Shown piece by piece: positions 16,856-24,492 of a stretch of DNA of 64,000 nucleotides; positions within the stretch are counted from its first letter, which is position 1, and every line of letters starts with the position of its first letter. The notes beneath the pieces were generated by a model that saw nothing but the letters and a program-made list of their open reading frames with translations, ran no database searches and was not told the origin of the DNA. This DNA is from Cellulomonas timonensis. Lineage in GTDB: Bacteria; Actinomycetota; Actinomycetes; Actinomycetales; Cellulomonadaceae. Made by a program: the position numbers and the translations under genes. Where the stretch lies: the NCBI RefSeq assembly GCF_900046455.1, contig NZ_FCOT01000007.1, positions 27,988 to 91,987 of the forward strand, read 5' to 3'.

Positions 16856-17006
16856 CCTCGTCGATCGTGAGCCCTGACCAGCCCTTCTCGCCGTACACGT
16901 CGAGGGTGGCGCGCAGCGCGTGGTCCTCGAGCTCTGGGTCGCGGGGGCGCCCTCGGCGTCGAGGGGGTGCGGCGGCGGCGTCGTCCTCGGGCTCGCGCGT
17001 CGTCAC
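16852..17006 (-). pseudogene. N-terminal remnant of a TetR-family regulator
   Basis: From a GTG at 17006 the frame reads RRRGRPRDPELEDHALRATL then GEKGWSGLTIDEVA, the first part of a TetR DNA-binding domain (about 51 residues). The HTH recognition helix and ligand domain are missing. The frame continues into the acyl-CoA ligase tail out of register. The junction lies at about 16850-16857. Confidence 0.7.
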
Positions 17007-17015
17007 GCCCCCACA

Positions 17016-17621
17016 TTAGTCGGCGCGCGGAGCGGCCCCGTCCCACTCGGCGACCTGGCCGAGCGCGGCCTCGAGCGTCTCGACGGCGCCGGCCGTGCTG
17101 GTGCGGGCCACGACGAGCGCTGTGACGCTCAGCGACGTGAGGACCCGGGCGCGCCGCAGGGCCTCGGCGCTGCCGAGCGTGGGGTAGCGCGTGGAGAGCC
17201 CGCGGCGGAACGCGTCGACGAGCTCCGCGCGGTAGGCGTCCACGACGGCGCGTTGCGCGTCGTCGCGCGCCGCGAGGCCGGCGGTGCTGTCGATCAGCAG
17301 GCAGCCGCGCCGCGCGGCATCCTCGGTGCGCCGCCCGAGCGCCTCGACGAGCCCGCGCAGGTAGACGAGCACGGCGTCGGGGTGGCCGGGCTCGGCGGTG
17401 AGGACCCGCAGGCGTGGCCGGACGACGGTGTCGAGGTAGTCGCGCACCGCCGCGTCGAACACGCCGCGCTTGTTCTCGAACGCGTGGTACAGGCTCGAGC
17501 GGGCAAGGCCTGTCGCCTGCTCGAGGTCGGGCACCGAGGCGCCGTCGTAGCCCTTGTCCCAGAAGACGTCGCGGGCGGCCTGGACCACCTGTGTGGTGTC
17601 GAAGCCCGGATGCCGTCCCAT
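17016..17621 (-). CDS. TetR/AcrR family transcriptional regulator
   Basis: The protein has 201 residues from the ATG at 17621. The N-terminal HTH (residues 7-55) contains VVQAARDVFWDKGYDGASVP and ATGLARSSLYHAFENKRGVF, typical of TetR. The C-terminal ligand/dimer domain includes RRGCLLIDSTAGLA, seen in a QacR-like TetR subgroup with a TetR_C_16-type tail. It is divergent from a small membrane-protein gene and the CurA-like reductase. A perfect inverted repeat at 17649-17668 lies 28 bp before its start and overlaps a likely -10 of the divergent promoter, so it probably represses itself and the plus-strand genes. Confidence 0.9.
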   Translation of the reverse strand: MGRHPGFDTTQVVQAARDVFWDKGYDGASVPDLEQATGLARSSLYHAFENKRGVFDAAVRDYLDTVVRPRLRVLTAEPGHPDAVLVYLRGLVEALGRRTEDAARRGCLLIDSTAGLAARDDAQRAVVDAYRAELVDAFRRGLSTRYPTLGSAEALRRARVLTSLSVTALVVARTSTAGAVETLEAALGQVAEWDGAAPRAD

Positions 17622-17648
17622 GGCCACCGCCGATCTTGTGCGCTGAGG

Positions 17649-17668
17649 GTTCCACTCTATAGTGGAAC
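17649..17668. promoter_or_regulatory. TetR operator (8-bp inverted repeat)
   Basis: GTTCCACT-CTAT-AGTGGAAC is a perfect inverted repeat with a 4-bp spacer between the divergent TetR gene and the plus-strand gene at 17710. TATAGT inside it could be a -10 box. Confidence 0.7.
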
Positions 17669-17709
17669 GATCAGTCCAGAAAACCTGGACCTCGGCGAGG
17701 GGCAGTGGC

Positions 17710-17940
17710 ATGACAGTGGCAGGGCTCGTGCTCGCCGTGGCGGTGATCGTCGGCATCGTCGTGACCGCCGCCGGCGCCCCCACGGTCGGCCTGACTCTCG
17801 TCCTGACCGGCACGGGGTCCATGGCCCTGGCCGGCCTCGTCCTGCTGGTGTCCTCACCCGACAAGGCGCGCTCCGCGCTCATCCAGCTCATCCCACCCGC
17901 GCTCGCGGTCGTGGCGATCGTGACCGCGCTCATCGCCTAG
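17710..17940 (+). CDS. Small two-helix membrane protein
   Basis: The protein has 76 residues from the ATG at 17710, with GAGGGG upstream. Hydrophobic stretches at about 4-45 (probably two helices split by GAPTVGL) and 57-75 suggest two or three transmembrane segments with a short SSPDKARSA loop. The family is not recognised. It lies between the TetR operator and the CurA-like reductase gene (42 bp downstream), so it is probably the first gene of the TetR-controlled transcript. Confidence 0.6.
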   Translation: MTVAGLVLAVAVIVGIVVTAAGAPTVGLTLVLTGTGSMALAGLVLLVSSPDKARSALIQLIPPALAVVAIVTALIA

Positions 17941-17982
17941 GCCCTGCCGGCGCCCCCTGCACCACCTGATTCGGAGACCCCC

Positions 17983-19017
17983 ATGACCACCCGCACCACC
18001 CCCACGCGCAGCACCCAGGTCCAGCTCGTCGCCCGGCCGCACGGCTGGCCCACCCATGACGACTTCCGCACCGTCGTCGTCGACCTGCCGGAGCTTGGCC
18101 CAGGCGAGGTGCGCGTCCAGAACGAGTTCGTCTCCGTCGACCCGTATATGCGCGGACGCATGAACGACGTGAAGAGCTACACCCCGCCGTACCCCCTCGG
18201 CGAGACCATGGCCGGCGGCGCCGTCGGCCGCGTCGTCGCCTCGACCGCTGAGGGCGTCGCAGTCGGCGACGTGGTGGTGCACCAGCTCGGCTGGCGCGAC
18301 GTCGCCCAGGGACCCGCGACCGCGTTCCGCGTCGTCCCTGAGCTCCCGGGCGTGCCGCTGTCGGCGCACCTCGGCATCCTCGGCATGACGGGCTTCACCG
18401 CCTACGTGGGCCTGCTCGAGATCGCGCAGATGCAGCCCGGCGACACCGTCTTCATCTCCGGCGCCGCGGGCGCCGTCGGCACGGCGGCCGGGCAGATCGC
18501 GCGCCTCAAGGGCGCGCGCCGGGTCGTCGGGTCAGCCGGCTCCGCGAAGAAGGCCGCAGTGGTCACCGAGCGGTTCGGGTACGACGCGGCCCTCTGCTAC
18601 AAGGACGCCCCCGTCCGCGAGCAGCTCCCCGCCCTCGTGCCCGACGGCGTCGACGTCTACTTCGACAACGTGGGCGGCGACCACCTCGAGGCCGCCCTCG
18701 ACGTGATGAACCGCGGCGGGCGCATCGCCCTGTGCGGCGCCATCGCCGGGTACAACACCACCGATCGCGTCCCCGGCCCCGACAACATGGCGAACATCAT
18801 CACGCAGGGCCTCACGCTGCGCGGGTTCACGCTGGGCGACCACATGCGGCACTACCCGGACTTCGCGCGCGACATGGGCGAGTGGTTCGCCGCTGGCCAG
18901 ATCGACCACGACGAGACAGTGGTGGACGGCATCGACCACGCCGTCGACGCGTTCCTCGACCTCATGCGTGGGGCGAACACCGGCAAGATGGTCGTCCGAA
19001 CGGCGCCCCGCAGCTAG
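17983..19017 (+). CDS. curA: NADP-dependent MDR oxidoreductase (CurA/YncB-like)
   Basis: The protein has 344 residues, the usual length. It is a zinc-independent medium-chain reductase: N-terminal GroES-like half (VDPYMRGRM, a signature of CurA / prostaglandin reductase / leukotriene B4 dehydrogenase types), then a Rossmann domain with FISGAAGAVGTAAGQIARL and VDVYFDNVGGDHLEAALDVM. Family members reduce alpha,beta-unsaturated carbonyls with NADPH. Exact substrate unknown; a role in detoxification is inferred from TetR control. GGAG precedes the ATG. A strong hairpin follows the stop. Confidence 0.9.
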   Translation: MTTRTTPTRSTQVQLVARPHGWPTHDDFRTVVVDLPELGPGEVRVQNEFVSVDPYMRGRMNDVKSYTPPYPLGETMAGGAVGRVVASTAEGVAVGDVVVHQLGWRDVAQGPATAFRVVPELPGVPLSAHLGILGMTGFTAYVGLLEIAQMQPGDTVFISGAAGAVGTAAGQIARLKGARRVVGSAGSAKKAAVVTERFGYDAALCYKDAPVREQLPALVPDGVDVYFDNVGGDHLEAALDVMNRGGRIALCGAIAGYNTTDRVPGPDNMANIITQGLTLRGFTLGDHMRHYPDFARDMGEWFAAGQIDHDETVVDGIDHAVDAFLDLMRGANTGKMVVRTAPRS

Positions 19018-19030
19018 CCGGAGCGAATAT

Positions 19031-19075
19031 CGTGCCCCAGCGGGCCGCGCGGTCCGCGCGAACCGCTGGGGCACG
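19031..19075 (+). terminator. Hairpin after curA-like gene
   Basis: CGTGCCCCAGCGG (19031-19043) pairs perfectly with CCGCTGGGGCACG (19063-19075); the loop itself holds a smaller GC stem. It lies 14 bp after the curA-like stop. Confidence 0.75.
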
Positions 19076-19088
19076 GACGGAGAGCCCG

Positions 19089-19526
19089 ATGATCGATGCC
19101 GTCAGCGCGCTGCTGGACTCGCGGCCCGAGGCCGCGGTGGCCGGCCTCGTCGTCATTGCCGGCGTGATCCTGGCAGGCCTGCGCACGTGGCTGTGCCGCG
19201 GCCCGCGGGCCCGTCCCGGCGAGGTGTGGTTCGCCGACGTGCCGTTCGAGGACCGTCCGGGGAGCAAGGACCGGCCCGTGCTGGTCCTCGCCGTCGCGGG
19301 GCGCACGTGCACGGTGGCCGCGTTCACCTCGCAGGACCGCAGCGCGCGCCGTGACCACGTGCGCCTCCCGAGCGGGGTGCCCGGGATGGGGAAGGCGAGC
19401 TGGATCCGGCTACGGCCGATCCCGCTGCGACGCTCCGCCCTTCGTCGGCGGATCAGCGACCCGGGACCCGCGCTGGTGGCCTGGTACGACGGCGTCGCGC
19501 GGCCAGCCGCCACCCGTTCGCGCTGA
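19089..19526 (+). CDS. Membrane-anchored PemK/MazF-like protein, no antitoxin
   Basis: The protein has 145 residues. Residues about 15-35 are a hydrophobic helix (AAVAGLVVIAGVILAGL), followed by a PemK/MazF-like core: PGEVWFADVPFEDRPGSKDRPVLVLAV, then TCTVAAFTSQDRS and WIRLRPIPLRRSALRR. The PGxVWxxxxxxxxxGxKxRPxLV pattern is that of the toxin fold. No antitoxin gene is adjacent, unlike the pair at 10.6-11.2 kb. Such orphan actinobacterial proteins may be non-toxic derivatives. The open frame upstream overlaps curA and the terminator and is rejected. Confidence 0.7.
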   Translation: MIDAVSALLDSRPEAAVAGLVVIAGVILAGLRTWLCRGPRARPGEVWFADVPFEDRPGSKDRPVLVLAVAGRTCTVAAFTSQDRSARRDHVRLPSGVPGMGKASWIRLRPIPLRRSALRRRISDPGPALVAWYDGVARPAATRSR

Positions 19527-19532
19527 TCCGCC

Positions 19533-20120
19533 TCAGGGGATCGCCGTGACGAGGACGATCGCGATGGCCAGCAGCGGGTCCAGCACCATGCAGAACTCGG
19601 CGAGCGACCGGGAGACGACGCGCTCGGTGCGGTAGTGGTGCCAGTCCCACGCTGCGTGCGCGAGGAGCGCGGCGGCGATGAGATACCCGGCGAGATCGTT
19701 CGGCAGGGACGGGGCGGCTGCGGCGATGGACCCGAGCACGAGCAGGGCCAGGCCTTGCAGCGGCAGGCCGTGCGCCGGGCGCGCGGCGTCGCGGAAGGCC
19801 AGGCCGTAGGCGGCGAGCAGGGCCCCGAGGCCGATCAGGACCCACGTCGGGTCGACGCCGTCCACGAGGAGCCTGACCAGGAAGACCACCACGAACATGG
19901 CGAAGAACAGGGGCCATGCGGCGGCCCGGCTCCGCAGCGCCGCGGAGCCGAGGTAGATCACCGCCAAGGCCGCCAGCATCGGGGCCAGGTCGACCCCGTG
20001 CCTCAGGTCGGCGGCGACGAGGGCGGCGAAGCCGACGCCGACCAGCGCTCCCCAGTGACGGCGCGCCACGCCGAGCGGCGTCGTGGTCCTCGGTCTGGAT
20101 GTGGCAGTCATCTCCGGCAT
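19533..20120 (-). CDS. Multi-pass membrane protein of unknown function
   Basis: The protein has 195 residues from the ATG at 20120, preceded by GGGAG; a 50-residue upstream extension is rejected because it covers the divergent promoter region. About five to six hydrophobic helices are visible (for example HWGALVGVGFAALVAADL, PLFFAMFVVVFLVRLLV and WVLIGLGALLAAYGLAF). The family is not recognised. It converges on the PemK-like gene (6 bp gap) and is divergent from a TetR gene whose putative operators lie in front of it, suggesting it is that regulator's target. Confidence 0.65.
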   Translation of the reverse strand: MPEMTATSRPRTTTPLGVARRHWGALVGVGFAALVAADLRHGVDLAPMLAALAVIYLGSAALRSRAAAWPLFFAMFVVVFLVRLLVDGVDPTWVLIGLGALLAAYGLAFRDAARPAHGLPLQGLALLVLGSIAAAAPSLPNDLAGYLIAAALLAHAAWDWHHYRTERVVSRSLAEFCMVLDPLLAIAIVLVTAIP

Positions 20121-20155
20121 GTCCAGCTCCCTCGGGCGGCCTTCCCATAACCCAT

Positions 20156-20200
20156 ACACGGGTGTCTGACTTTCGAAATTAGCATCGTGAACACGGGTGT
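20156..20200. promoter_or_regulatory. Two ACACGGGTGT operator copies
   Basis: The 10-bp palindrome ACACGGGTGT occurs at 20156-20165 and 20191-20200, 35 bp apart, between the divergent membrane-protein gene and TetR gene. The spacing and placement fit a TetR operator pair. Confidence 0.65.
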
Positions 20201-20259
20201 ACAAGATGGCGGAGGTGATCAAGTCATACAGTGGTGTTCGGCAACCGCGAGGAGGGTCG

Positions 20260-20844
20260 ATGACCAGCAAGGCAGAGCCCGAGCGGGTTCAACGGGCCGA
20301 CGCCCGGCGCAACGTCGAGCTCATCCTCGACGCCGCCGAGGCCTGCCTGGCGCGCGATCCCGACGCGAGCATGGCGGAGATCGCGGCGGCGGCCGGGCTC
20401 GGGCGCGTCACCGTGTACGGGCACTTCGCCTCACGCCCCGCGCTGGTGGACGCCGTGGTCCGGCGCGTGCTCGCCAAGGCCGACGCCGCGCTCGAGGCCG
20501 TCAACCTCAGCGGCGACGCCGCGCCCGCGTTCGCCCGGCTCGTCGAGGCGACCTGGCAGGTGACCATGCGGTCAGGTCGGCTGCTCGTCGCCGCCGAGCG
20601 GGCGCTGCCCGCCGAGACTGTCCGCCAGGCCCACAGCGGGCGGCTCGAGGAGCGCGTCCGTGACTTCTTCGCCGCCGCGCAGGAGCAGGGCGCGTTCCGC
20701 CGCGACCTCTCCGCCGGCTGGCTCATGACCGTCTTCCACGCCGTGCTGCACGCCGCCGCCAACGAGATCGACAACGGGCGGCTGGACGACGCCGAGGCGG
20801 CCGCCACGATCGTGCGCACGATGCTGCCGATGCTGCAGGCGTAG
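20260..20844 (+). CDS. TetR family transcriptional regulator
   Basis: The protein has 194 residues from the ATG at 20260, with GGAGGG 3 nt upstream; the frame is open 63 nt further, through one operator copy, so the shorter start is preferred. The HTH spans about 15-62 (ILDAAEACLARDPDASMAEI and GLGRVTVYGHFASRPALVD). The C-terminal helical domain holds the ligand site. The downstream MFS exporter (30 bp after the stop) and the divergent membrane protein are likely targets. Confidence 0.88.
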   Translation: MTSKAEPERVQRADARRNVELILDAAEACLARDPDASMAEIAAAAGLGRVTVYGHFASRPALVDAVVRRVLAKADAALEAVNLSGDAAPAFARLVEATWQVTMRSGRLLVAAERALPAETVRQAHSGRLEERVRDFFAAAQEQGAFRRDLSAGWLMTVFHAVLHAAANEIDNGRLDDAEAAATIVRTMLPMLQA

Positions 20845-20874
20845 CAGCCCGACGCGCCCAGCCGGCGCCCAGGA

Positions 20875-22386
20875 ATGCCCGCGGCCCCCGGCCGGTTGGC
20901 CCTGCTGACATCCCGATGCGAGGAAGGCCCGACCCTGAGCGCCACATCACCCAGCCGGGCGGGCATCGGCTTCCGCTCCGAGCGCGGACCCGTCCTCATC
21001 GCGGTCATGGTCACCACCGGGCTGGTGGCGATCGACTCGACGATCCTCGCGACAGCCATCCCGACGATCGTCGCCGACCTGGGCGGCTTCTCGAGCTTCC
21101 CGTGGCTGTTCTCCATCTACCTGCTCACCCAGGCTGTGAGCGTCCCGATCTACTCCAAGCTCGCGGACACCGTGGGCCGCAAGCCGATCATCCTGATCGG
21201 CGTCGGGCTGTTCCTGCTCGGCTCGGTGCTGTGCGGGCTCGCCTGGTCGATGCCCGCGCTCATCGCGTTCCGCGCCGTCCAAGGCCTCGGGGCCGGCGCC
21301 GTGCAGCCCATGGCCATCACCATCGTCGGCGACATCTACACGCTGGCCGAGCGGGCCAAGGTGCAGGGCTACCTCGCGAGCGTGTGGGCGGTGTCGGCGG
21401 TGGTGGGGCCGACGCTCGGCGGCCTGTTCGCCGAGTACCTGACCTGGAACTGGATCTTCTTCGTCAACATCCCGCTGAGCATCGCCGCGGGGTGGCTGCT
21501 GGTGCGGCACTTCCACGAGACGGTGCCGAGCCGGGTGCACCGCATCGACTGGGCGGGCGGCGCGCTGCTGACCGTCTCGACGAGCCTGATCATCCTGGCG
21601 CTGCTGGAGGGCGGGAACGCGTGGGAGTGGGCGTCACCGCAGAGCATCGGCGCGCTCGCGGTCGGCATGGCGCTGCTCGCCGCGTTCGTGCTCGTGGAGC
21701 GGCGCGCGGCTGAGCCGGTGCTGGCGCCCTGGGTGCTGTCCCGCCGGTTGCTGGGCGTCACAGCGCTCATCGCCGTGGGCGTCGGCGTGGTCCTCATGGG
21801 CGTGACGACCTACGTGCCGACGTTCCTCGAGGCGCTGCTCGGCACCTCGCCGCTGGTCTCCGGGCTCACGCTCGCGATGCTGACGATCGGCTGGCCCATC
21901 TCGGCCTCGCAGGCAGGGCGGCTCTACCTGCGCTGGGGATTCCGCACCACGGTGCTGATCGGCGTGGTGATCGTCGTGCTCTCCACGGCGGCGCTGGCGT
22001 GGACCTCGACGACTCCGTCCGTCCTGGCCGTCGGGTTGTCGTGCTTCTTCATCGGCCTGGGCCTGGGCCTGGTCGCGGCCCCGAGCCTCATCGCGGCGCA
22101 GGCCAGCGTCGGGTGGGGCGAGCGGGGCGTGGTGACCGGCGCCAACATGTTCGCCCGGTCGATGGGCAGCGCCGTGGGCGTGGCCGCGCTCGGCGCCCTG
22201 GTCAACGCGCGCATGGGCGGGGCTGACGCGTCGGCCGATCCGCAGGCGTTCGGCAGCGCGTCGACTTCGGTGTTCGTCGCGGTGGCGATCGCGGCCCTCG
22301 CGATGGCGCTCGTCTCGCTGGCCATGCCGCGCACCGGTCGCCCGGGCTCGCATTCGACGTCGGATGTGGAGCTCGCCGCGTCCTGA
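20875..22386 (+). CDS. DHA2-type MFS multidrug exporter
   Basis: The product is about 500 residues with about 14 hydrophobic helices. The DHA2/EmrB-QacA signature is visible as LVAIDSTILATAIPTIVADL (helix 1), ADTVGRKPIILIG (loop 2-3), FRAVQGLGAGAVQPMAITIV (helix 4) and SVWAVSAVVGPTLGGLFAEY (motif C of drug exporters). The start is uncertain: the ATG at 20875 has a poorly spaced site, while a better GAGGAAGG (20920-20927) lies 7 nt before an in-frame CTG at 20935. The first 20 residues before that CTG look non-conserved. Probably co-transcribed with the TetR gene upstream. Confidence 0.88.
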   Translation: MPAAPGRLALLTSRCEEGPTLSATSPSRAGIGFRSERGPVLIAVMVTTGLVAIDSTILATAIPTIVADLGGFSSFPWLFSIYLLTQAVSVPIYSKLADTVGRKPIILIGVGLFLLGSVLCGLAWSMPALIAFRAVQGLGAGAVQPMAITIVGDIYTLAERAKVQGYLASVWAVSAVVGPTLGGLFAEYLTWNWIFFVNIPLSIAAGWLLVRHFHETVPSRVHRIDWAGGALLTVSTSLIILALLEGGNAWEWASPQSIGALAVGMALLAAFVLVERRAAEPVLAPWVLSRRLLGVTALIAVGVGVVLMGVTTYVPTFLEALLGTSPLVSGLTLAMLTIGWPISASQAGRLYLRWGFRTTVLIGVVIVVLSTAALAWTSTTPSVLAVGLSCFFIGLGLGLVAAPSLIAAQASVGWGERGVVTGANMFARSMGSAVGVAALGALVNARMGGADASADPQAFGSASTSVFVAVAIAALAMALVSLAMPRTGRPGSHSTSDVELAAS

Positions 22387-22407
22387 AGGAGTCGGCGGCG
22401 GTGCGGG

Positions 22408-23166
22408 TCAGGCGTCGACGGGTGTGGCCCGGATGACCGGGACAGGGAACCGGGCCGCGCGGATCGGGTCCAGCGTCGCGTCGGTGATGCCGGCGGTGAA
22501 GTCCTCGAAGCCGAAGACGCGGAACAGCGCCTCGCGCCCGAACTTGGTGCTGTCGGCGACGAAGAACGCCTCGGAGGCGATCGAGCGCATCTTGCGCTTG
22601 AGCTCGATCGAGTAGCTCGAGCTCGCGTAGATGCCGTCGTCCATGACGGTGCCGACGCCGAAGACGGCGACGTTGACCCGCATGTTCTCGAGTTGCTGGA
22701 TCGACGTGGGCCCCCACATGGAGGTGCTGGTGGGGAGCAGCTCGCCGCCGATGAACACGAGGTTGATCTGCGGCTTCGTCGAGATCTCGAGGCCCACGTG
22801 CAGGTCGTGGGTGACGACGGTCAGGCGCGAGTGGTCGAGGTGCCGTGCGACCTCGAGGCAGGTCGTGCCGCCGTCGATGAGGATCGTCTGCCCCTCGTGG
22901 ATGCGCTCGGCCATCGCGGCGCCGATGGCGCGCTTCTCGGGCAGGCGCGGGTCGTGGGCGTCCGGGCCCACGGCGGACTCGGCATGTCGCGCGTTGACGA
23001 CTGCGGCGGCGCCGCCATGTGTGCGGACCACCTGGCCCTCGGCGGCGAGTTTGTCCAGATCGCGGCGGATCGTGGAGGCGTCGACGGCGAAATGGCGCGC
23101 GAGAGCGGCCACGCTGCTGAATCCACGCTGCTCAATGAGCTCGACGATCTGCTGGTGTCGCGACAT
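22408..23166 (-). CDS. DeoR/GlpR family transcriptional regulator
   Basis: The protein has 252 residues. The N-terminal DeoR HTH (RHQQIVELIEQRGFSSVAAL then VDASTIRRDLDKLAAEG) is followed by a sugar-phosphate-binding DeoRC domain: LIDGGTTCLEVARHL and VVTHDLHVGLEI, then FGVGTVMDDGIYASS and ADSTKFGREAL. These proteins usually respond to a phosphorylated sugar intermediate. It is divergent from the ABC importer / dhaKL operon starting at 23384, with a 217-bp intergenic region, and is the likely regulator of that operon. Confidence 0.9.
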   Translation of the reverse strand: MSRHQQIVELIEQRGFSSVAALARHFAVDASTIRRDLDKLAAEGQVVRTHGGAAAVVNARHAESAVGPDAHDPRLPEKRAIGAAMAERIHEGQTILIDGGTTCLEVARHLDHSRLTVVTHDLHVGLEISTKPQINLVFIGGELLPTSTSMWGPTSIQQLENMRVNVAVFGVGTVMDDGIYASSSYSIELKRKMRSIASEAFFVADSTKFGREALFRVFGFEDFTAGITDATLDPIRAARFPVPVIRATPVDA

Positions 23167-23383
23167 CCGGGACCCTTCCGCTGATTCTGGGCAAGGCTAG
23201 CAGGGGTACGTGCGCGAAAACGAGCATCGGTGTGCCTCATCGCAGGCAGATTGTTGCACGGTTCGCTAGACATCTGCGCGAACGCGCCCTAGTGTGTGCG
23301 CAGCCACAGACACTGACGCGCGGACGTGGGAGTCCGCTGCACATAAGCAGGCGTCTTGGCGCACGATCACGAGGGAGTGACGT

Positions 23384-24430
23384 ATGAAGAACACGCGTGC
23401 AGCGGCGGTCGTGGCCACAGGCCTGGCAGCGCTGCTCATGGCTGGCTGTGGTTCGGTCAACGACGGCGGCTCGTCCGCCGGGGACGAGAGCACCGCAGGT
23501 GGAGGATCCTCGTCGGACCGCACCATGGTGACGGTCGTCAAGGTCAAGGGCATCGCCTGGTTCGACCGCATGGACGTCGGTGTCGTCGCCTACGGCGAGC
23601 GCACCGGCATCGACACCCGCACCGAGGGCGGCGACGACGTCTCGCCCGAGAAGCAGATCCAGATCATCCAGGACCTCATCGCGCAGAAGCCGACCGCGAT
23701 CACCGTGGTCCCGAACTCGCCGAAGGCCCTCTCCGCCGTCCTGGCGCAGGCCAAGGCGCAGGGCATCATCGTCGTCGCTCACGAGGCCACCGGCATCGAG
23801 AACGTCGACATCGACATCGAGGCCTTCGACAACGCCGACTACGGCGTCTCCATCATGGAGAACCTCTCCGAGTGCATGGGCGGCGAGGGCGACTACGTGC
23901 AGTTCGTCGGCGGCCTCACGGCCAAGACGCACATGGAGTGGGTCGAGGCGGCCCACGAGTTCCAGACGGCGGAGTTCCCGAACATGAAGCGGGTCGAGGA
24001 CCCGATCGAGAGCACCGACAACGAGACCGCGGCCTACGAGAAGGCCAAGGAGATCCTCGCGAAGCACCCGAACATCAAGGGCTTCCAGGGCTCGGCCGGC
24101 AACGACGTCCCGGGCATCGCGCGGGCCATCGAGGAGGCAGGCCTCGAGGACCAGGTGTGCGTCATGGGCACCTCGATCCCGTCGGCCGCCGCGAAGTACC
24201 TCGCGACCGGCTCGATCGACAAGATCTTCTTCTGGGACCCGGCCCTCGCGGGTGAGGCCCAGCTCGAGATCGCCCGCATCCTCGCGGACGGCGGCACGAT
24301 CGAGGCGGGCACCGACCTCGGCATCGAGGGCTACAACAGCCTCGTCAAGGTCGACGGCTACGACAACGTGTACGCGGGCAACGCCGCCATCGCAGCGGAC
24401 GCCAAGGCCGCCAGCTCGTACGACTTCTGA
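23384..24430 (+). CDS. Sugar ABC importer, substrate-binding lipoprotein (ribose/AI-2 type)
   Basis: The protein has 348 residues. A signal peptide with lipobox LMAGC (Cys22) tethers it outside the membrane. A Ser/Gly-rich linker precedes a periplasmic-binding-protein type 1 fold (KGIAWFDRMDVGVVAYGERT, QIIQDLIAQKPTAITVVPNS, VMGTSIPSAAAKYLATGSID). The sequence is closest by eye to the rhamnose/autoinducer-2 (RhaS/LsrB) branch. The ligand cannot be told from sequence; the dhaKL pair downstream suggests a short or branched sugar. GGGAG precedes the ATG. First gene of the operon. Confidence 0.9.
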   Translation: MKNTRAAAVVATGLAALLMAGCGSVNDGGSSAGDESTAGGGSSSDRTMVTVVKVKGIAWFDRMDVGVVAYGERTGIDTRTEGGDDVSPEKQIQIIQDLIAQKPTAITVVPNSPKALSAVLAQAKAQGIIVVAHEATGIENVDIDIEAFDNADYGVSIMENLSECMGGEGDYVQFVGGLTAKTHMEWVEAAHEFQTAEFPNMKRVEDPIESTDNETAAYEKAKEILAKHPNIKGFQGSAGNDVPGIARAIEEAGLEDQVCVMGTSIPSAAAKYLATGSIDKIFFWDPALAGEAQLEIARILADGGTIEAGTDLGIEGYNSLVKVDGYDNVYAGNAAIAADAKAASSYDF

Positions 24431-24492
24431 CCGGTCCCGGTGCGGGGCGGCGCGTTGAGCCCGCCCCGCATCGGCGCTGAAAGGCGCCCGAC

